Shown one piece after another: positions 21,601 to 34,698 of a DNA stretch of 64,000 nt; position 1 is the stretch's first letter; every line of letters starts with the position of its first letter. The position numbers and the translations under genes are program-made. The stretch lies in assembly GCF_032854445.1 (NCBI RefSeq), contig NC_088296.1:2567246-2631245 (forward strand). The letters are read 5' to 3'. The stretch is from Liolophura sinensis (taxonomy: Eukaryota > Mollusca > Polyplacophora > Chitonida > Chitonidae). Under the pieces are notes generated by a model. It ran no database searches. It saw nothing but the letters and a program-made list of their open reading frames with translations, and was not told the origin of the DNA.

Positions 21601-24600
21601 ACGCTAACCACGTCTGCCACCTGTATTTTTACGAAAACGTTGTGGCAGTGGCCTAATTTACAGACAAAGGAACACAGGCTCTCTGTCCGTAAAGAGAAAA
21701 GGAAACACCGCATACGAAAAACCCTCTGTCTTAACACTACAGCCAATCTGGTTAGGCTTGAACGGGCGAATCTCATTGGACAAGAGGTTGGTCACATGCC
21801 CGGGATGTTTTCACAATGAAACGGTAGCCTATGCTCTTTGCATCTATCGTGTTAGCAGGTGTCTGGGCACTTTGTTGCTGTGTACAATTATCTCTCTGCT
21901 AGATAAACAGCACTTGCCGCAGAGCTTGGTTCGAGGCTGATAATATTTTTAGAAGGATAGCAGTTTTATACATCAACCGAATTGGCAAACATTTTTTTTT
22001 ACATAGATATGTATCATTTTCAGTAAGTGGAAGTGGATGAACACTAAACGAACAAAGTGGTAAGTCATCGTACACTAGTCATTCTGAATTCAAAGGTTTT
22101 AATCCCAGTCAGCTCTTTGCCATTTTTGTCAAAATGTGAGCGGTCACAAAACAGGATTCTTAGTCCTGGAGCGTCACGTGTTTGCGGATTTTGGTACAGT
22201 ACTGTTAACCTGTAATTAGCTGTAAACTGGTCAGGTGCCTGGAGGAGTGAGGGGGGGGGGGGGGGGGTTTAACACGTATGGTACTGCTTTGTGGACCATG
22301 GCTCATTAGAACTGCACGGGGCTGGGGAAAATGAAAGCTGTCGTCCGAATTGTAATTTTGTGACAAACGATCCGGTAAAATCAAATTGTTCTCCTATAGA
22401 GGCTGTACGTTCGAATGCAAACACAAGCTTTCAGATTCAGCTTTTCAATAACACGCTTGATTTGACATTATAGCAAAAATAGCATTTGTGTCGTTACTTT
22501 AAGTCTTTTCATATCTATTGCGCAGATCCCCTGAAAAGATGCCTCAGCGGTTGTATATCCACGATAGTCATTATTTAGATTGGAACAACACCCATCGAAG
22601 CCCGGCCGAGGAGGTACAATGGAACAGAATTCTACTTCCATGATGCTATTAAATAGAAGCCGATTTCAGCTGTTAGAACTGGTTTATCCAAATTGTAAGC
22701 AGAAAACCAAGAGCATGTTGAGAACCCGGGAAAAACCGGTGCTAGATCTACCCAGGTACTACAGCACGGCAAACCAGCATATTGATCACCCGTACACACT
22801 AATTGACTGCTATGGAAACCAGGTACACGGAACAAAAGCTGCTGGAGCGCTGACCATACTGCTCAGGGTGCGTGAAGCATGAAAGCACAATGGCTATAGT
22901 GGAGGTTTTGCCGATAATCAAGCGTGTACATTCGTGATATTTACTGTAACATGTAGCGACATAACCCGATAGCCGAACCTGTCCCTTGGACGTATGTGCC
23001 CACCAAAGCCACTGACTATTATAAGTTTAACCAATGTTCCGATTTGTATAGAACAAGGTCAGTGTAACTCCGAATATTTCTGTTATTTTCTTGTCTTTGA
23101 TGTTCTGTGTTTCGGAGTATTTTCCAGACATTTTCCGGAATGTACCAGATCACAAGAATATACTTTTTTTTATTACAAAAGCGTAACAACTGCATTGGCA
23201 TTGGTGAAAAGATAAGCGAGTAATACGTGTTGCGATAAATACGTGATGCGCAAAGCTTATGTGAACACTATCATTGTCTTCTAATGCTAATGCACTGGGC
23301 AGCATAAATCTTCAAAACCAAATGACCAATCTATGCTTGTCTGTCTGGTGTCTGACGCCATACTCAAGAATATCTCACTAATTCGGCGACGGTCAGCATT
23401 GTGGTGGAGTGGGGTGAACAATATACATTTACAGCTGTGCTAAAACACACACAACGAAATGCTTCACCAGATCCAGATATGGGTGCCGAGACACCCCATC
23501 TGCTCCCCTGCACCCACCCCCAAAACTACCACTCTCTCCACACACAATATCTAGCAATACGTGTTAATGACAAGCTAAAAACTAGCACGAAGGCACTTAA
23601 CAGAAAAAAATGTACTAACGGTATTTCAAGTTACCGTCTGAGGTTTCGGTGTTCAGGATGGATGATTACTCAGTCGAAGCAATCTTGTGTCACAGCGATC
23701 GAAAAGCGACCGACTTGATAAAAGACGATCACGCAGTCTTGGTGTATCTGACTAACAGTGGTTTGGCAAGTCATTCGATTCAGGGATATCTCTGATATAT
23801 TAGCGATATTGACGTGGTCGTATGAAGCGATTGAGATGTTATCCATTACACATAGTGCCGCGACAACCTACATAGATTTACGACATTTACTTCGTATCTT
23901 TTATGTTCACATCAATTTCTGTGTTTATATAGCCTTCAAACACATTACCAGCAGAGCTTCATTTATTGAGGGACTCCAGCAAAACGATATTTCTCAACAC
24001 CACAATTTTTCTAAACAAATGCCACAGGTCAAAAAAAACAATCTCAGCAATGTACTATGTATCATTTTAAATAAATAATTTTGTGCAGATACATGAAACA
24101 ACTCAAGAAGAAGGTTTAATAGATGCTTTCTGATTATTGCAAATAACAATTTGCCTGAAAATTTAAATCCAGTAGCTCGGACAATTTAATCCCCTATACT
24201 GAATATGGAAACAAGTATATCTTTAATTGTTTTAAATAGTTGGGTAAGGGACTTTATGCCCCACGCGGTGTTGTTGAAAAGTGGCAGCACCGAGAAAATA
24301 TAGTACGACAGTATGAAGATGCCTTACCCGGCTTCTATACTCTGTAGCGAGGCCTCGTTCTACTTATACCCCAGTGTATAAAGCAAGGCGTTTGGAAAAG
24401 ATCTCTACCCGTCTTGTTTATACAAATATAAGTGCTTACCTTAACCCGAACTGAAATACTTCCTAAGCCATTCATAGCGATGAGATTTCTACATTAGCAC
24501 ATTTGAAGGAGACAGGTGAAAACTGCATACACAACAGGTGCATAATCCCGTTGTGGTGCATAGCCAACGAGGTAGATACACACTGCCTTCCCACAGTTCA

Positions 24601-25150
24601 TGTCGCCGCGAGCGTCATTCGCGCATGACCCGTGACAGAAACATGTGCAGGACGGTTGCCTGAACACTGCTTTAGCGGTTAATTGCAAACAAACGTAGCC
24701 TTTGTCCTATATTCAGACGGGAATGAAAGCAGCTTTAGTAAAGGGTATGAATGCTAGCGATGAATATTCACCACGTATACTTAAATAGAATGAGATTATT
24801 TGCATGTCATTCTGCAGATGTCAAATTGGTATGCTGTGTCAATCTGACCCTACTATATAAGGATCGTTAATACGGAACTGGGAGAAAACGTGCAGATCGC
24901 CTAATTAGCAATAATAGTATCACTGCGCATGTGTAAATCCGCTGATACCTACCAGTTATCGCCTGAGGCTGAGGTGTTCAAAGCAGATGATCGCCCTCTC
25001 GAGGCGGTATTTTGTCACAGATGTTAAGAAACAACCGCGAGGTCACAAGTGAAGGCCAAGCAGCGGCAACGGACACAATGGTTTCATTCATTGGCAAAAG
25101 TTATTCCTTTTATGAAATCCCCGTGTTAATCATTGGAGTTGGAAGAAGTT
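21601..25150. other. Intergenic DNA with minor repeats
   Basis: About 3.5 kb without a supported gene. It contains a poly-G run at about 22250-22267 and a diverged antisense Meta-SINE tail at about 23345-23420 (TGACGCCATACTCAAGAATA, CAGCATTGTGGTGG). Frames of 60-105 codons here show no domain. Confidence 0.45.
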
Positions 25151-25163
25151 GACTAAACATTAA

Positions 25164-25584
25164 TTTATTTGTTTGATTTATTTATTTGATTGGTGTTTTA
25201 CGCCGTACTCAAGAATATTTCACTTATTTATTTGATTTATTTATTTGATTGGTGTTTTACGCCGCACTCAAGACTATTTCACTTATTTATTTAATTTATT
25301 TATTTGATTGGTGTTTTACGCCGCACTCAAGAATATTTCACTTATTTATTTGATCGGTGTTTTACGCCGTACTCAAGAATATTTCACTTATACGAAGGCG
25401 ACCAGCATTATGGTGAGTGGAAACCGGCGGAGTCCGGGGGAAACCCACGACCATCCGCAGGTTGCTGAAAGACCTCACCACGTACAGCCGGAAAGGAAGC
25501 CAGCATGAGCTGGACTTGAACTCACAGCGACCGCATTAGTGAGAGGCTCCTGGGTCATCACGCTGCGCTAACGCACTAACCAAC
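25164..25584 (-). mobile_element. Meta-SINE with a four-fold amplified 3' tail
   Basis: Antisense. Four successive copies of the ~60-bp tail (TTGGTGTTTTACGCCG(T/C)ACT, CAAGAATATTTCACTTATTT) precede a single core (CGACCAGCATTATGGTGAGT) and head (TGAACTCACAGCGACCGCAT, ACGCTGCGCTAACGCACTAA). The whole is enclosed by GACTAAACATTAA at 25151-25163 and 25585-25597. The single TSD shows it went in as, or later became, one multi-tailed unit. Confidence 0.93.
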
Positions 25585-25611
25585 GACTAAACATTAAAAC
25601 ACCTTAATAAA

Positions 25612-25700
25612 TGCATATGTGATAATTAATGCATAAGTGACAATTAATGCATATGTGACAATTAATGCATATGTGACAATTAATGCATATGTGACAATAG
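25612..25700. repeat. 18-bp tandem repeat (AATGCATATGTGACAATT)
   Basis: About five copies of AATGCATATGTGACAATT, immediately 3' of the amplified-tail SINE. The first two copies carry substitutions. Confidence 0.93.
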
Positions 25701-28700
25701 ATATAGGATAGTAAAACTATGTCTTTCACTAAGCTTGAGAGGCGGAAGGATTTTTCACTGTGATAAGCCGTTTTCACCTTTTATAGAGCTAGCAAATCTG
25801 TTAGTATACAGGCCTATCTCTTTGAAGCTGTTGAAATGAACCATCTTTTGGTAATATTACTGTGACCCATTACCTTAGTGCTGTGACAAACTAGGCCTAC
25901 ATAGGTTGACCACATACGCTTACTTCGTGTTAACGTTTATGCTCGCTTTAGCCAGTTTAATACGTTTTTTTTTTACAGGAACACAGGAAGTTCGTTTACC
26001 TTGGCCTGATTTCATGGCGTAACCCAAAGATTGCAGCTATTTTCTGCATTTGAATAACCTTTAAACATTTCTTATCAGATCTTGACCTCGTGAGGGACTC
26101 GAGGAAATTGATGACTCTGAACAAGTACCACGTGGGACACGTTCAGTGTACACAGTATGACACAGAGAACATTTGATCACTCATAATGGCGCCTCATTTG
26201 ATAACTTCAATTGATATTTTCTGGCTATTGCAAATTTGCTTTATTTTCAAATAAATCGGGTAGGTTGTAAAATGTAATGTGTTAAAATGAAATGGTAACA
26301 ATCTTTAGTTGTGTAAAATACCATGGACGAAGAGCGTTATGGATGACACGCTTTTGTTGTCGAACATTTGAATAACCATTTTCCCCCATCGCCGGATGTT
26401 TTCGCAGCCTACCATGTGTTAGCCCGATCAGTATACCTGATGCTCACCAGAAAAAAACTGTAAAATAAACTATACTGAATGCGAAGTCGTTGTCAGTTTC
26501 ATTTCAACCCTTGGTTACATTAGCATCACCTTACTCGTATTACTCTTAGCAATCCGACCCTACATTAATCACGTGTTCGTTGGAAATAAAAGAACTTTTA
26601 ATCGTTTAAAATGATAAATACATTGATATAAAATCCTATTTCCATAATCATACCTGAAGAACAAATCCATACGCATTATATCTCAAATCTACAAGACTGC
26701 ACGATGCAGCAAATGTATGAAATTTCTCTCTTCCCCATGGCCGACCATGCTTCGTCTGACGAACAGCACGTACCCTACTGCCCAGCACTGACGATCACAA
26801 AAACGAACATGACTCATGGGAAGACCACCACTGCTGGGATAACTCCGCATGAAAAACAGACTGTATAATAATAATAACACGGGGTAAACCATTGATCTTA
26901 GGTAGGTTAGTGACGACCTTTTTTTGGTGTGAAACGCCACATCTGTGTATAGGTGATGTTAAGCCAGCGCAATGATTATTACACACAATACTGAACTTAT
27001 CATGCAACGACCTGTTTTGGCTCGTATCAATTCCAGCAACCATATAAAGGTGATTTGAATTTAATTTAATGGAAACACCGATTGCTAACTGACTACACCC
27101 ACACGTTTAATAGTACGGTAAACTATAGTGTCAGTTTTTTCACAGACCATAGTGAAGTGCAAAAATTTCCCAGCCACCCCCCCCTCATTTTGAGAGGGAT
27201 GTATAGGAAATGTAGCAACATTGGGGTGAAAAGTAACATTTGAATGCAATTACCTACCACGTAGATGTAAAATCGTCAGCTACCACGCAGCCACTTTCTC
27301 AACAGTTAGCTATTAAAAAATTCCCTCAAAAATTTCTTGAATACTAATCTGTGCGATAGGAGAGCTACTTTTCAATTCTGGCCCTGAATTACGTCAGTCA
27401 GATTTTCCATAGCCAGGGTACACAATGAATATCTGAGAGGGAGCTCATTGACTAACAATAGGGTCACCCTAGTCCTTACCACTGCCAACCTGGGCAGTTG
27501 TAAATAACAGGTTTGTTCTTTTGTTAGTTAATGAGCCCCATATCAGACGCTTACTGTGAAAAGCCCGGTCTTCAATAAATTGACGTAGTTCTACCAAATG
27601 ATATCAACCTCAACTTTAAAATTTCTACCATGAACCTTGTCTTTTCAACTTCCCCTAAACATTCTGTCGGGCACCACTTTCATGCGTGTAAGGCGAACGT
27701 TCAAACCAGTTTATCATCTCAAGCCAGTTTACAAATAATTTGGCCGCAAAATGCAAACTGCCCTCTCAGTACAAAGGTTACCTCTACAACTACTTGTTAG
27801 GTCTACTTACCATATTCCGTGCTTTATATTCTATCCCCTGACGGCCCTTCAAACCTCGTTCTTTATCCGGTGCGATATACGCGGATGACGAAGTCCACGT
27901 GAAACAGTTTCATCAATCAGACGTATGTTAATCGATATGAACACGTGACCAGACCTCGACCTGAAATTCGTGTAAAGCGAAATCACGCTTTAGAGCGAGA
28001 TTTGCATGTTATCAAGTTTATTGGTATCACGTGTTAGTCCCAACATTCTGAAGACAATATACTCCGAGAAACTGGATTTCGCATTACATTAGACCCCCTG
28101 TAAGAGTCTTTTACTTATTTATTCATTCCGCGCCCTAAAAGTCCACGCCCTAAACAAGCCTCGAGATATTTACCACCAAAACCACCCCCTCTTACCTTCA
28201 TGTGGGTCACCGTTTACTGAGGACACAATAACTACACGTAAATTTACAGTATTATTATGACGATTGCTATACTGTGGAAATTCAAGAATTTTTGTTATCT
28301 GATTTGTAATATCAAAAGAATAATCGTGACACTTTTGTAGAAAATATTCCAAGCAGAAAATCTTCACTGTGTTTAAAAATAGCGGATCTAAAGTTTCTGT
28401 GTTTCTTCAAATCTGTTTTTGAAGACGTCTCGAAGTGAATTTTTTTTCAAAACTTGACAAGACATGACCCGTGAAGACGGCTCGATTTTATAACATATGA
28501 ATCTCGCGCTTAAGCTTGACTTCGGATTCACGCGACTTTCAAACAATTAAAGCTGCGAAAAGCTTAGTCGGTACCTCACCGTTTACGTGCTAACTACTTT
28601 GGTGAAGTTTGACCAATTCTAGCACGACCAGAAATCATTTGCGTTTTTTCCAATGCAGTAAGTGCATCCTTGGTGCATGACGCCATGAATTTCCAAGCAG

Positions 28701-29255
28701 ACACCAGTGGAAATCAACCATGTAGATCTTAATCAGTTATATGATTTAAGAAGAAAATATGTTGGACAAATATTGCCAGATCACTTTTACTACAAAAAGT
28801 TATTTAGAGAATACAAATAATGGCGAAAACTGAAGAGTTGAGAGGTTTGTACAGGACATGGATGTCATTTGTGCTCCTGGAGCACGGTGAGACAAGTGAT
28901 TAGATACATGTCAACAAAGGTCACCGGGCATTTTTTACGATTCACGTGGTACAGGAGTACTTTTTTTTGACCTTCAAGAACAAAATATCTCAATCTTGAA
29001 ACTCTTTTGAAGACAAAAGTCCAGATTCTAGGAAAAACAATTTTTTACTCTTATTGGCTGCTGTTTAGGAAACGGCTGTTCTTGGTTTCGAGCACGGCCT
29101 TGTTGGAAAGACCAATTTCATTTTCCACACGTTGTGCCATGAACCTCCGTATTTCGTGAAGATTTAAGTGACCCCAATGAAAACGTTTGGCACGGTAGCA
29201 GCAAACTTGAATGATTCAGTCAAAGTCCTCTTGAAGGTAGAAGATTAATTCATTA
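25701..29255. other. Intergenic DNA, nothing recognised
   Basis: About 3.5 kb without SINE cores, tandem arrays or frames with recognisable domains. The longest frames (83 codons or fewer) look random. It is the most repeat-poor stretch between genes in the window. Confidence 0.45.
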
Positions 29256-29612
29256 ATTAATTGTTTTATCTGAGTGTTGTCTAACGCTGTTTATTACGTA
29301 ATAAAATTCAAGAGTTTTTCACTGATACGATGTTAATCAGTCTTATAGATGGAGGAAAGTGGAGTGCCCTGCGTAAACCATCTTTGGCAAGATATTGACA
29401 CACTTTCTCATATGTGTGGTACAAATATGCATATCGTGTAGATGGAAGACAAGTGGGTTGACTGTCATACTCGAGCGTTAAGGCTTATTGTCATTGCAAG
29501 GGCTCACCAGGATAGAAAGCGGAGTAGTCTACAACTTTCCTGTTCGTGGTCGGATTTGAACCCGTACTTCATGCAAGACAAGCGCCTCTAATCTCTCGGC
29601 CACTCCCCACTC
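29256..29612 (-). mobile_element. Another tRNA-headed SINE-like element (antisense)
   Basis: The right end contains GGTCGGATTTGAACCCGTAC followed by CTAATCTCTCGGCCACTC, the reverse complements of a B box (GGGTTCAAATCC) and an A-box region. The left part carries a TCTGAGTGTTGTCTAACGC-like tail. The body does not match the Meta-SINE core. A single diverged copy is seen, so the limits are approximate. Confidence 0.5.
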
Positions 29613-29744
29613 ACCTCATCATTTTGGGGGCATTGACTAAGCTAATTGAGTAAATGAGAAAAAATAAAACTAATCTGAAAAATTTGACAGAATACTGTGT
29701 TTGCTGAATAATATCAGAATACATTACATTAATATTGCAAAATA

Positions 29745-29935
29745 GTATGTTTATTTATTCATTTATTTGAATGGAATTTCACTTATACCACGGCAGACAG
29801 CATTATGGTGGGACACAGGGCAGAGCCGTACGTTGCTGGAAGACCAGCCCATATACAAATCGAAGAGGAAGCCAGCATGACCTGGATTTGAGCTCCTGGG
29901 TCATTGCGACGAGCTGGATCGCTAACCAGATGTCG
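29745..29935 (-). mobile_element. Diverged Meta-SINE with deletions (antisense)
   Basis: TTTATTCATTTATTTGAATG, GCAGACAGCATTATGGTGGG, GTTGCTGGAAGACCAGCCC and AGCATGACCTGGATTTGAG are recognisable. Much of the head and the CATCCGCAGG segment is lost. Confidence 0.75.
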
Positions 29936-30624
29936 GCGTATCTGTTTAGTTTATTACGTAATAAAATTGTCATGTGACAAAGCCATACCTCTTTCTTCTT
30001 CAAACAGCATATCAATTTTAAAAACAATTTTATTAAATGAGCTTTTTGAAATCTTCCGAGACATTCAGGACGGCTTTTTGAAAGTCTTATATTAATCCAA
30101 AAAGTCTTATGTTAATGAAATATTACTGTCCTCTGAACACACGTAGTTGGATACGGATGGAGATCTCGTTTAATATATATTCTGTAAATATCAGGGGAGG
30201 GGAATGGGGAGTTGTATCAAAATATCAGTTGTATCATAATAAGTTAACGAACATTTTATTAGGGGTTCAAACCTTTCGTTGGAAACCATATTGCTTGTAT
30301 CTGTTGGTTTTATAATTATTATTCTCGGCAAAACTCGTTTTTAGCGAGAATGGTCAGTCACAAATTCATGAAAATTAAATATGTTTAGGGAAGGACGAAG
30401 TTGTGCCTCGTAGCTTTTGAGCTGATTCAGTCACGTGACTTGTCGGACATAATTGGGTTTTAATGAAAACCTTACAAAAAGATGTTTCTCCAAAACGGAT
30501 TAATCAATATAGTACAGGTGTTTTCTGCACGACCTTTTCCAAAATGTGTAGTTCTTCGATTCTAATTATCATACACATTACCCTTTAAATGACGAAATAA
30601 AACAGCCCAAAAGGAGGTCAACGC
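29936..30624. other. Intergenic DNA, nothing recognised
   Basis: No supported gene or repeat. Short frames only. Confidence 0.4.
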
Positions 30625-30637
30625 TATAAACCCTTTA

Positions 30638-30893
30638 ATTTGATTGGTGTTTTACGCCGTACTCAAGAATATTTCACTTATACGACGGCGGCCAGCATTA
30701 TGGTGGGTGGAAACCGGGCGCAGCCCAGGGGAAACCCACGACCATCCGCAGGTTGCTGGCCAACCTTCCCACGTACGGCCGGAGAGGAAGCTAGCATGAA
30801 CTGGACTTGAACTCACAGCGACCGCATTGGTGAGAGACTTCTGGGTCATTACGCTGCGCTAGCGCGCTAACCGACTGAGCCACGGAGGCCCCT
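30638..30893 (-). mobile_element. Full-length Meta-SINE with target-site duplication
   Basis: Antisense, complete and little diverged: TTTGATTGGTGTTTTACGCC, ACGACGGCGGCCAGCATTAT, ACCATCCGCAGGTTGCTGGC and GCTAACCGACTGAGCCACGG. TATAAACCCTTTA flanks it at 30625-30637 and 30894-30906. It is one of the best local references for the family consensus. Confidence 0.95.
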
Positions 30894-31209
30894 TATAAAC
30901 CCTTTATAGTAACTAAACTAAAAACTCATGATGATTACGAATCTACAAATAAAATGCAGTTTCTGATCACGAAAAAGATTTGTCGTATTGTATGAAGTGT
31001 TTTCTTTATTTTATGTATGTATACAACTCGCATTATTTATTTACTTTTTTATTAATTTATTTTTTTCCCCGTTATGTAAACATTTAATTTTTTAGTTTTG
31101 AATAACCGTTACATATCCCTGTATCCCCTACACCCACACGTTTATATATTGCGAACAAACATTATCAATATTACAACATCAACTACCCGGAAATTTTACA
31201 TACGTATCT

Positions 31210-31454
31210 TTAGCGCGCTAGCACAGCGTAATGACCCAGAGGCCTCTCACCAATGCGGTCGCTGTGAGTTCAAGTCCAGCCCATGCTGGCTACCTCTCCG
31301 GCCGTAAGTGGGAAGGTCTGCCACCATCCTGCGGATGGTCGTGGGTTTCTCGCGGGCTCTGCCCGGTTTCCTCCCACCATAATGCTGGCCACTGTCGTAT
31401 AAGTGAAATATTCTTGAGTACGGCGTAAAACACCAATCAAATAAATAAATAAAT
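31210..31454 (+). mobile_element. Meta-SINE, 5'-truncated in the A box, with target-site duplication
   Basis: Sense orientation, beginning TAGCGCGCTAGCACAGCG (the first ~20 bp of the head are absent) and ending CAATCAAATAAATAAATAAA. ACATACGTATCT flanks it at 31198-31209 and 31455-31466. The truncation inside the promoter within intact TSDs fits incomplete reverse transcription. Confidence 0.93.
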
Positions 31455-31790
31455 ACATACGTATCTACAGCTATAAAGTATCTGTGTAGTACACCACTCC
31501 AACGGTATTAGCGCCCATCCACTCTTCCCTTTGTCACAGTTGTTTAACACATTCATTTTCATTCATCACAACCAAGCAGCATTGTCGAAAATCAACATCA
31601 CATACCTCACTCTACATTGGCCACAAGCACCTACATACCAGGCAAACATTACGTCCAACATATCACACCTTTTACTATCCATGTTTTATCGATTAATCCA
31701 TCGCTTTGGTTAAACATAAATGACGTACTTTTTTTCATTCGATTGTTAATTAGTGACATGATCAATAATTTTTCACCTATCCGATTGCGG
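31455..31790. other. Spacer, nothing recognised
   Basis: AT-rich sequence with no supported gene or repeat between two SINEs. Confidence 0.4.
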
Positions 31791-32010
31791 TGAGTGAGTG
31801 AGTGAGTGAGTGCTTGAGGTTTAACGTCGTACTCAACAATTTTTCAGTCATATGACGACGAAGGAATCCTTAGGGTGCATGTACGTGTAATGTGCCTCCT
31901 TGTTGCAGGATTTTCATGGGTGAAGGAAGCGAGAGTGACTTTGCTAAATGAACGACATGTTACTCACAAATTTCCCCCCAATGTAACCACGGAACTCCTC
32001 GATCGCTTAT
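31791..32010 (-). mobile_element. Second SINE family, antisense partial copy
   Basis: Begins with (GTGA)n and CTTGAGGTTTAACGTCGTAC, then TCAACAATTTTTCAGTCATA and GACGACGAAGGAATCCTTAG. On the minus strand this is the GTACGACGTTAAACC tail with (CACT)n seen at 34699-35003. The body diverges after about 31880 and no head is clear. Confidence 0.75.
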
Positions 32011-32094
32011 AGTCACCAAAGCCCCTTAAAAGCAGAACACGAGAGGTCCATTAATGCCCGTTCAGGAAAGGTTAATGCAAGACACACAAGGGAT

Positions 32095-32700
32095 GACGAT
32101 CTGCAGTAACCGCTCCGCACACTTACACTAACCGATCCGCACACCTACAGATACCGCTCCGCACACCCACAATAACCGCTCTGCACTCCTACAGTTTTCG
32201 CTCCACACACATACTTTTACCGCTCCATACACCCCTACCGTAACTGCTCTGCACACCCACAGGTACCGCTCCGCACATCCACAGTAACCGCTCCGCACAC
32301 CCACATCTAACACTCCGCACACCCACAGTTATCGCTCCGCACACCTAGTTACTGCTCCCTTTACCCACAGTTACCGCCCCGCACACTCACAGTAACCGCT
32401 CCGCATACCCACAGTAACCTCTCTGCACACATACAGCAAAATTACCGCACACCAAAAACAAACACCCCGCACAAGTACAGCAAAGACTTCACACACCTAC
32501 AGCAAAACACACAGCACACCTACATGAAAAAACACAGCACACCTTCAATAGAACGTAATCCGGTGAACATATCGCACACCTGCAATAAGCATACATACAC
32601 AAAGCGATCTGCATACATAAACGTTGCGCTCGGCACAGCACACCTAAAGCAACCATACCACACATGCATCCATAGTAAACATATTGTACATGAGAAGGTC
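32095..32700. repeat. ~22-bp satellite array A (CCGCTCCGCACACCCACAGTAA / CACACCTACAGCAAA)
   Basis: About 17 copies of a unit near ACCGCTCCGCACACCCACAG, grading after 32440 into CACACCTACAGCAAAA-type words. The last ~150 bp match 49250-49385 almost exactly, placing the array at the same position relative to the duplicated block as the 3.6-kb array at 45.7-49.2 kb. Confidence 0.88.
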
Positions 32701-34007
32701 TATTAGCATCCTGCGGATGGTTATGGGTTTCTTCGAGGCTCTGTTCCACCCAGCATGCTGGCCGCCGTCAAAAAAGTCAAGTATTCTTGAGTACGGCGTA
32801 AAGCCCCAATAACAAAACTCAGATACATCAGAACCTAAGGAAAACCACAGTACACCTACGGGAAACGCACAGTACACCTATGGGAAACACACATTACATC
32901 TAGGGGAAACGCACAGCACACCTGTGATTAACGCACAATACACCCACAGAAAACGCATAAAACATCTACTTAAAAAGAACTGCACATTTTTACCAGAAAC
33001 TTACCACACCCCAACGATCCATTTCGGTACCGTTCGGAATCGGTTTCAGTGGTTAGCAATTTGTAGCAGCATGCATCCCGCAGTAACCTATCCAGCCTAA
33101 TGCATGCGTCAAATCACTGCCATACATGGAATCGCACCAATTTCGCGTTTGTGAACCAATTAGCACGATAACAAACACACACAAAATAATTTTAATTTTT
33201 TTTTTATCCTTGGCCGATGGTTTTACAGATTTTATAAATAAATTCACTATGAAATTGTAACCTGGCCCAAGCCTCTTATCTATATACCGGATAACAGTTT
33301 TACAACAAATAATTTTAAAGGTAACGGTGTTGCATTAGGTCCTGGAATAGCGTGTACGTCATAGGTAGAGGGTGATATGACACGACCCTCACCACTTCCA
33401 TCCCCTTGTTACACTATCTCTCCTTACTTCGCAGATGGGAGCTAAAATGATGCTTGTTGCTGTCTCGCTTGTCGCTCAGCACTGAGTCTAGAGCAAGGGT
33501 ACAGGGCTGTCTGGCTAGGTGTCAGTATAACTGATTGCGTGGGGTGTCATGTCTGGTGTCTTCGGCATGATACTTCAGTGGCATGGACTCAGCCTGACAC
33601 AAGAGGACACAGTATATGTAATCACACCCAATGACGCCTCGTTGTAACTGAAATATCATTTAAAACCTTAACCTAAAATTACGACATAAAGTATCAAGCA
33701 TGCATACAATAGTACACTACCTTATCAGTGTATGGACAAAAATGAAAAAAATGTCAAAGCCTCAACCTTGTAAGCTGGATTTATTCCGTTCTGTGTGGAT
33801 GCCGGATATGGCTTTAATCCCACCTACACGACTAAGATACTCCAGTAACACTCGGGCTTTGAGTAGGTGAGCTCCTTTAGAGAAGTGACTTCCATCTTGG
33901 GAGGCCAAATTTACCGTCAAGTTAAACGTGTCAAAATAATTTACTCCTCTGGGTTTTAAAACGTCTCTCATTACACTATTGAAATGCAAAACACTAGGGT
34001 TCGAATG
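32555..34007. repeat. Segmental duplication copy A (3' flank plus partial terminal exon)
   Basis: Nearly identical to 49250-50700: array end, a Meta-SINE fragment (32697-32820), AACTCAGATACATCAGAACC, ATCCATTTCGGTACCGT, GGTGTCATGTCTGGTGTCTT and then the 3' end of an esterase-like terminal exon. It stops abruptly at 34007 inside that exon and joins SINE-core sequence (TCTCCGAGGCTCTG) belonging to the next copy. It also contains a fragment of the TCTTCGGCATGATA SINE at about 33495-33631. Confidence 0.92.
33762..34007 (-). pseudogene. Truncated terminal exon of the esterase-like family
   Basis: Codes for the last ~81 residues of the family (from HSNPSVLHF through DGSHFSKGAHLL to the terminal SSLQG and TGA), closest to paralog 3. 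The 5' portion of the exon, including the VLVIGIGHHD block, is missing. At 34007/34008 the frame runs into a SINE core. With no GDS exon in front of it, it cannot make the domain. It is in the same orientation as the intact genes and about 1.5 kb 3' of paralog 2. Confidence 0.92.
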
Positions 34008-34465
34008 TCTCCGAGGCTCTGTTCCACCCAGCATGCTGGCCGCCGTCAAAAAAGTGAAGTATTCTTGAGTACGGCGTAAAGCCCCAATAACAAACTCAGA
34101 CACATCAGAACCTAAGGAAAACCCACAGTACACCTAGGGGAAACGCACAGTACACCTAGGGGAAACACACATTACATCTAGGGGAAACGCACAGCACACC
34201 TGTGATTAACGCACAACACACCCACAGAAAACGCATAAAACATCTACTTAAAAAGAACTGCACATTTTTACCAGAAACTCACCACACACCAACGATCCAT
34301 TTCGGTACCGTTCGGAATCGGTTTCAGTGATTAGCAATTTGTAGCAGCATGCGTCCCGCAGTAACCTATTCAGCCCGATGCATGCGTCAAATCACTGCCA
34401 TACTTGGAATCGCACCTATACAACGTCGCGTTTGTGAACCAATGAGCAGGATAACAACCACACAA

Positions 34466-34472
34466 CATATAT

Positions 34473-34555
<83 letters not shown>
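34466..34555. repeat. (TA)n microsatellite
   Basis: About 85 bp of TA dinucleotides. The orthologous position in copies A and B instead has AAAATAATTTTAATTTTTTT. Open frames through it encode only alternating Tyr/Ile. Confidence 0.95.
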
Positions 34556-34559
<4 letters not shown>

Positions 34560-34698
34560 TTATTATTGGTCGAAGGTTAAACAGATTTTGAAAATAAATT
34601 CCTAATGAAATTGCAACCAAGCATGTCCCAAGGCTCTGATTTATATACCATAAGCATAACTGTACAGATTTACGATCAATAATTAAACTTATTACTTT

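Noticed and set aside
25612-25700. CRISPR-like regularly spaced repeat
   Set aside because: A simple head-to-tail 18-bp tandem repeat without spacers, in a eukaryotic context. The other arrays here are also contiguous tandem repeats.
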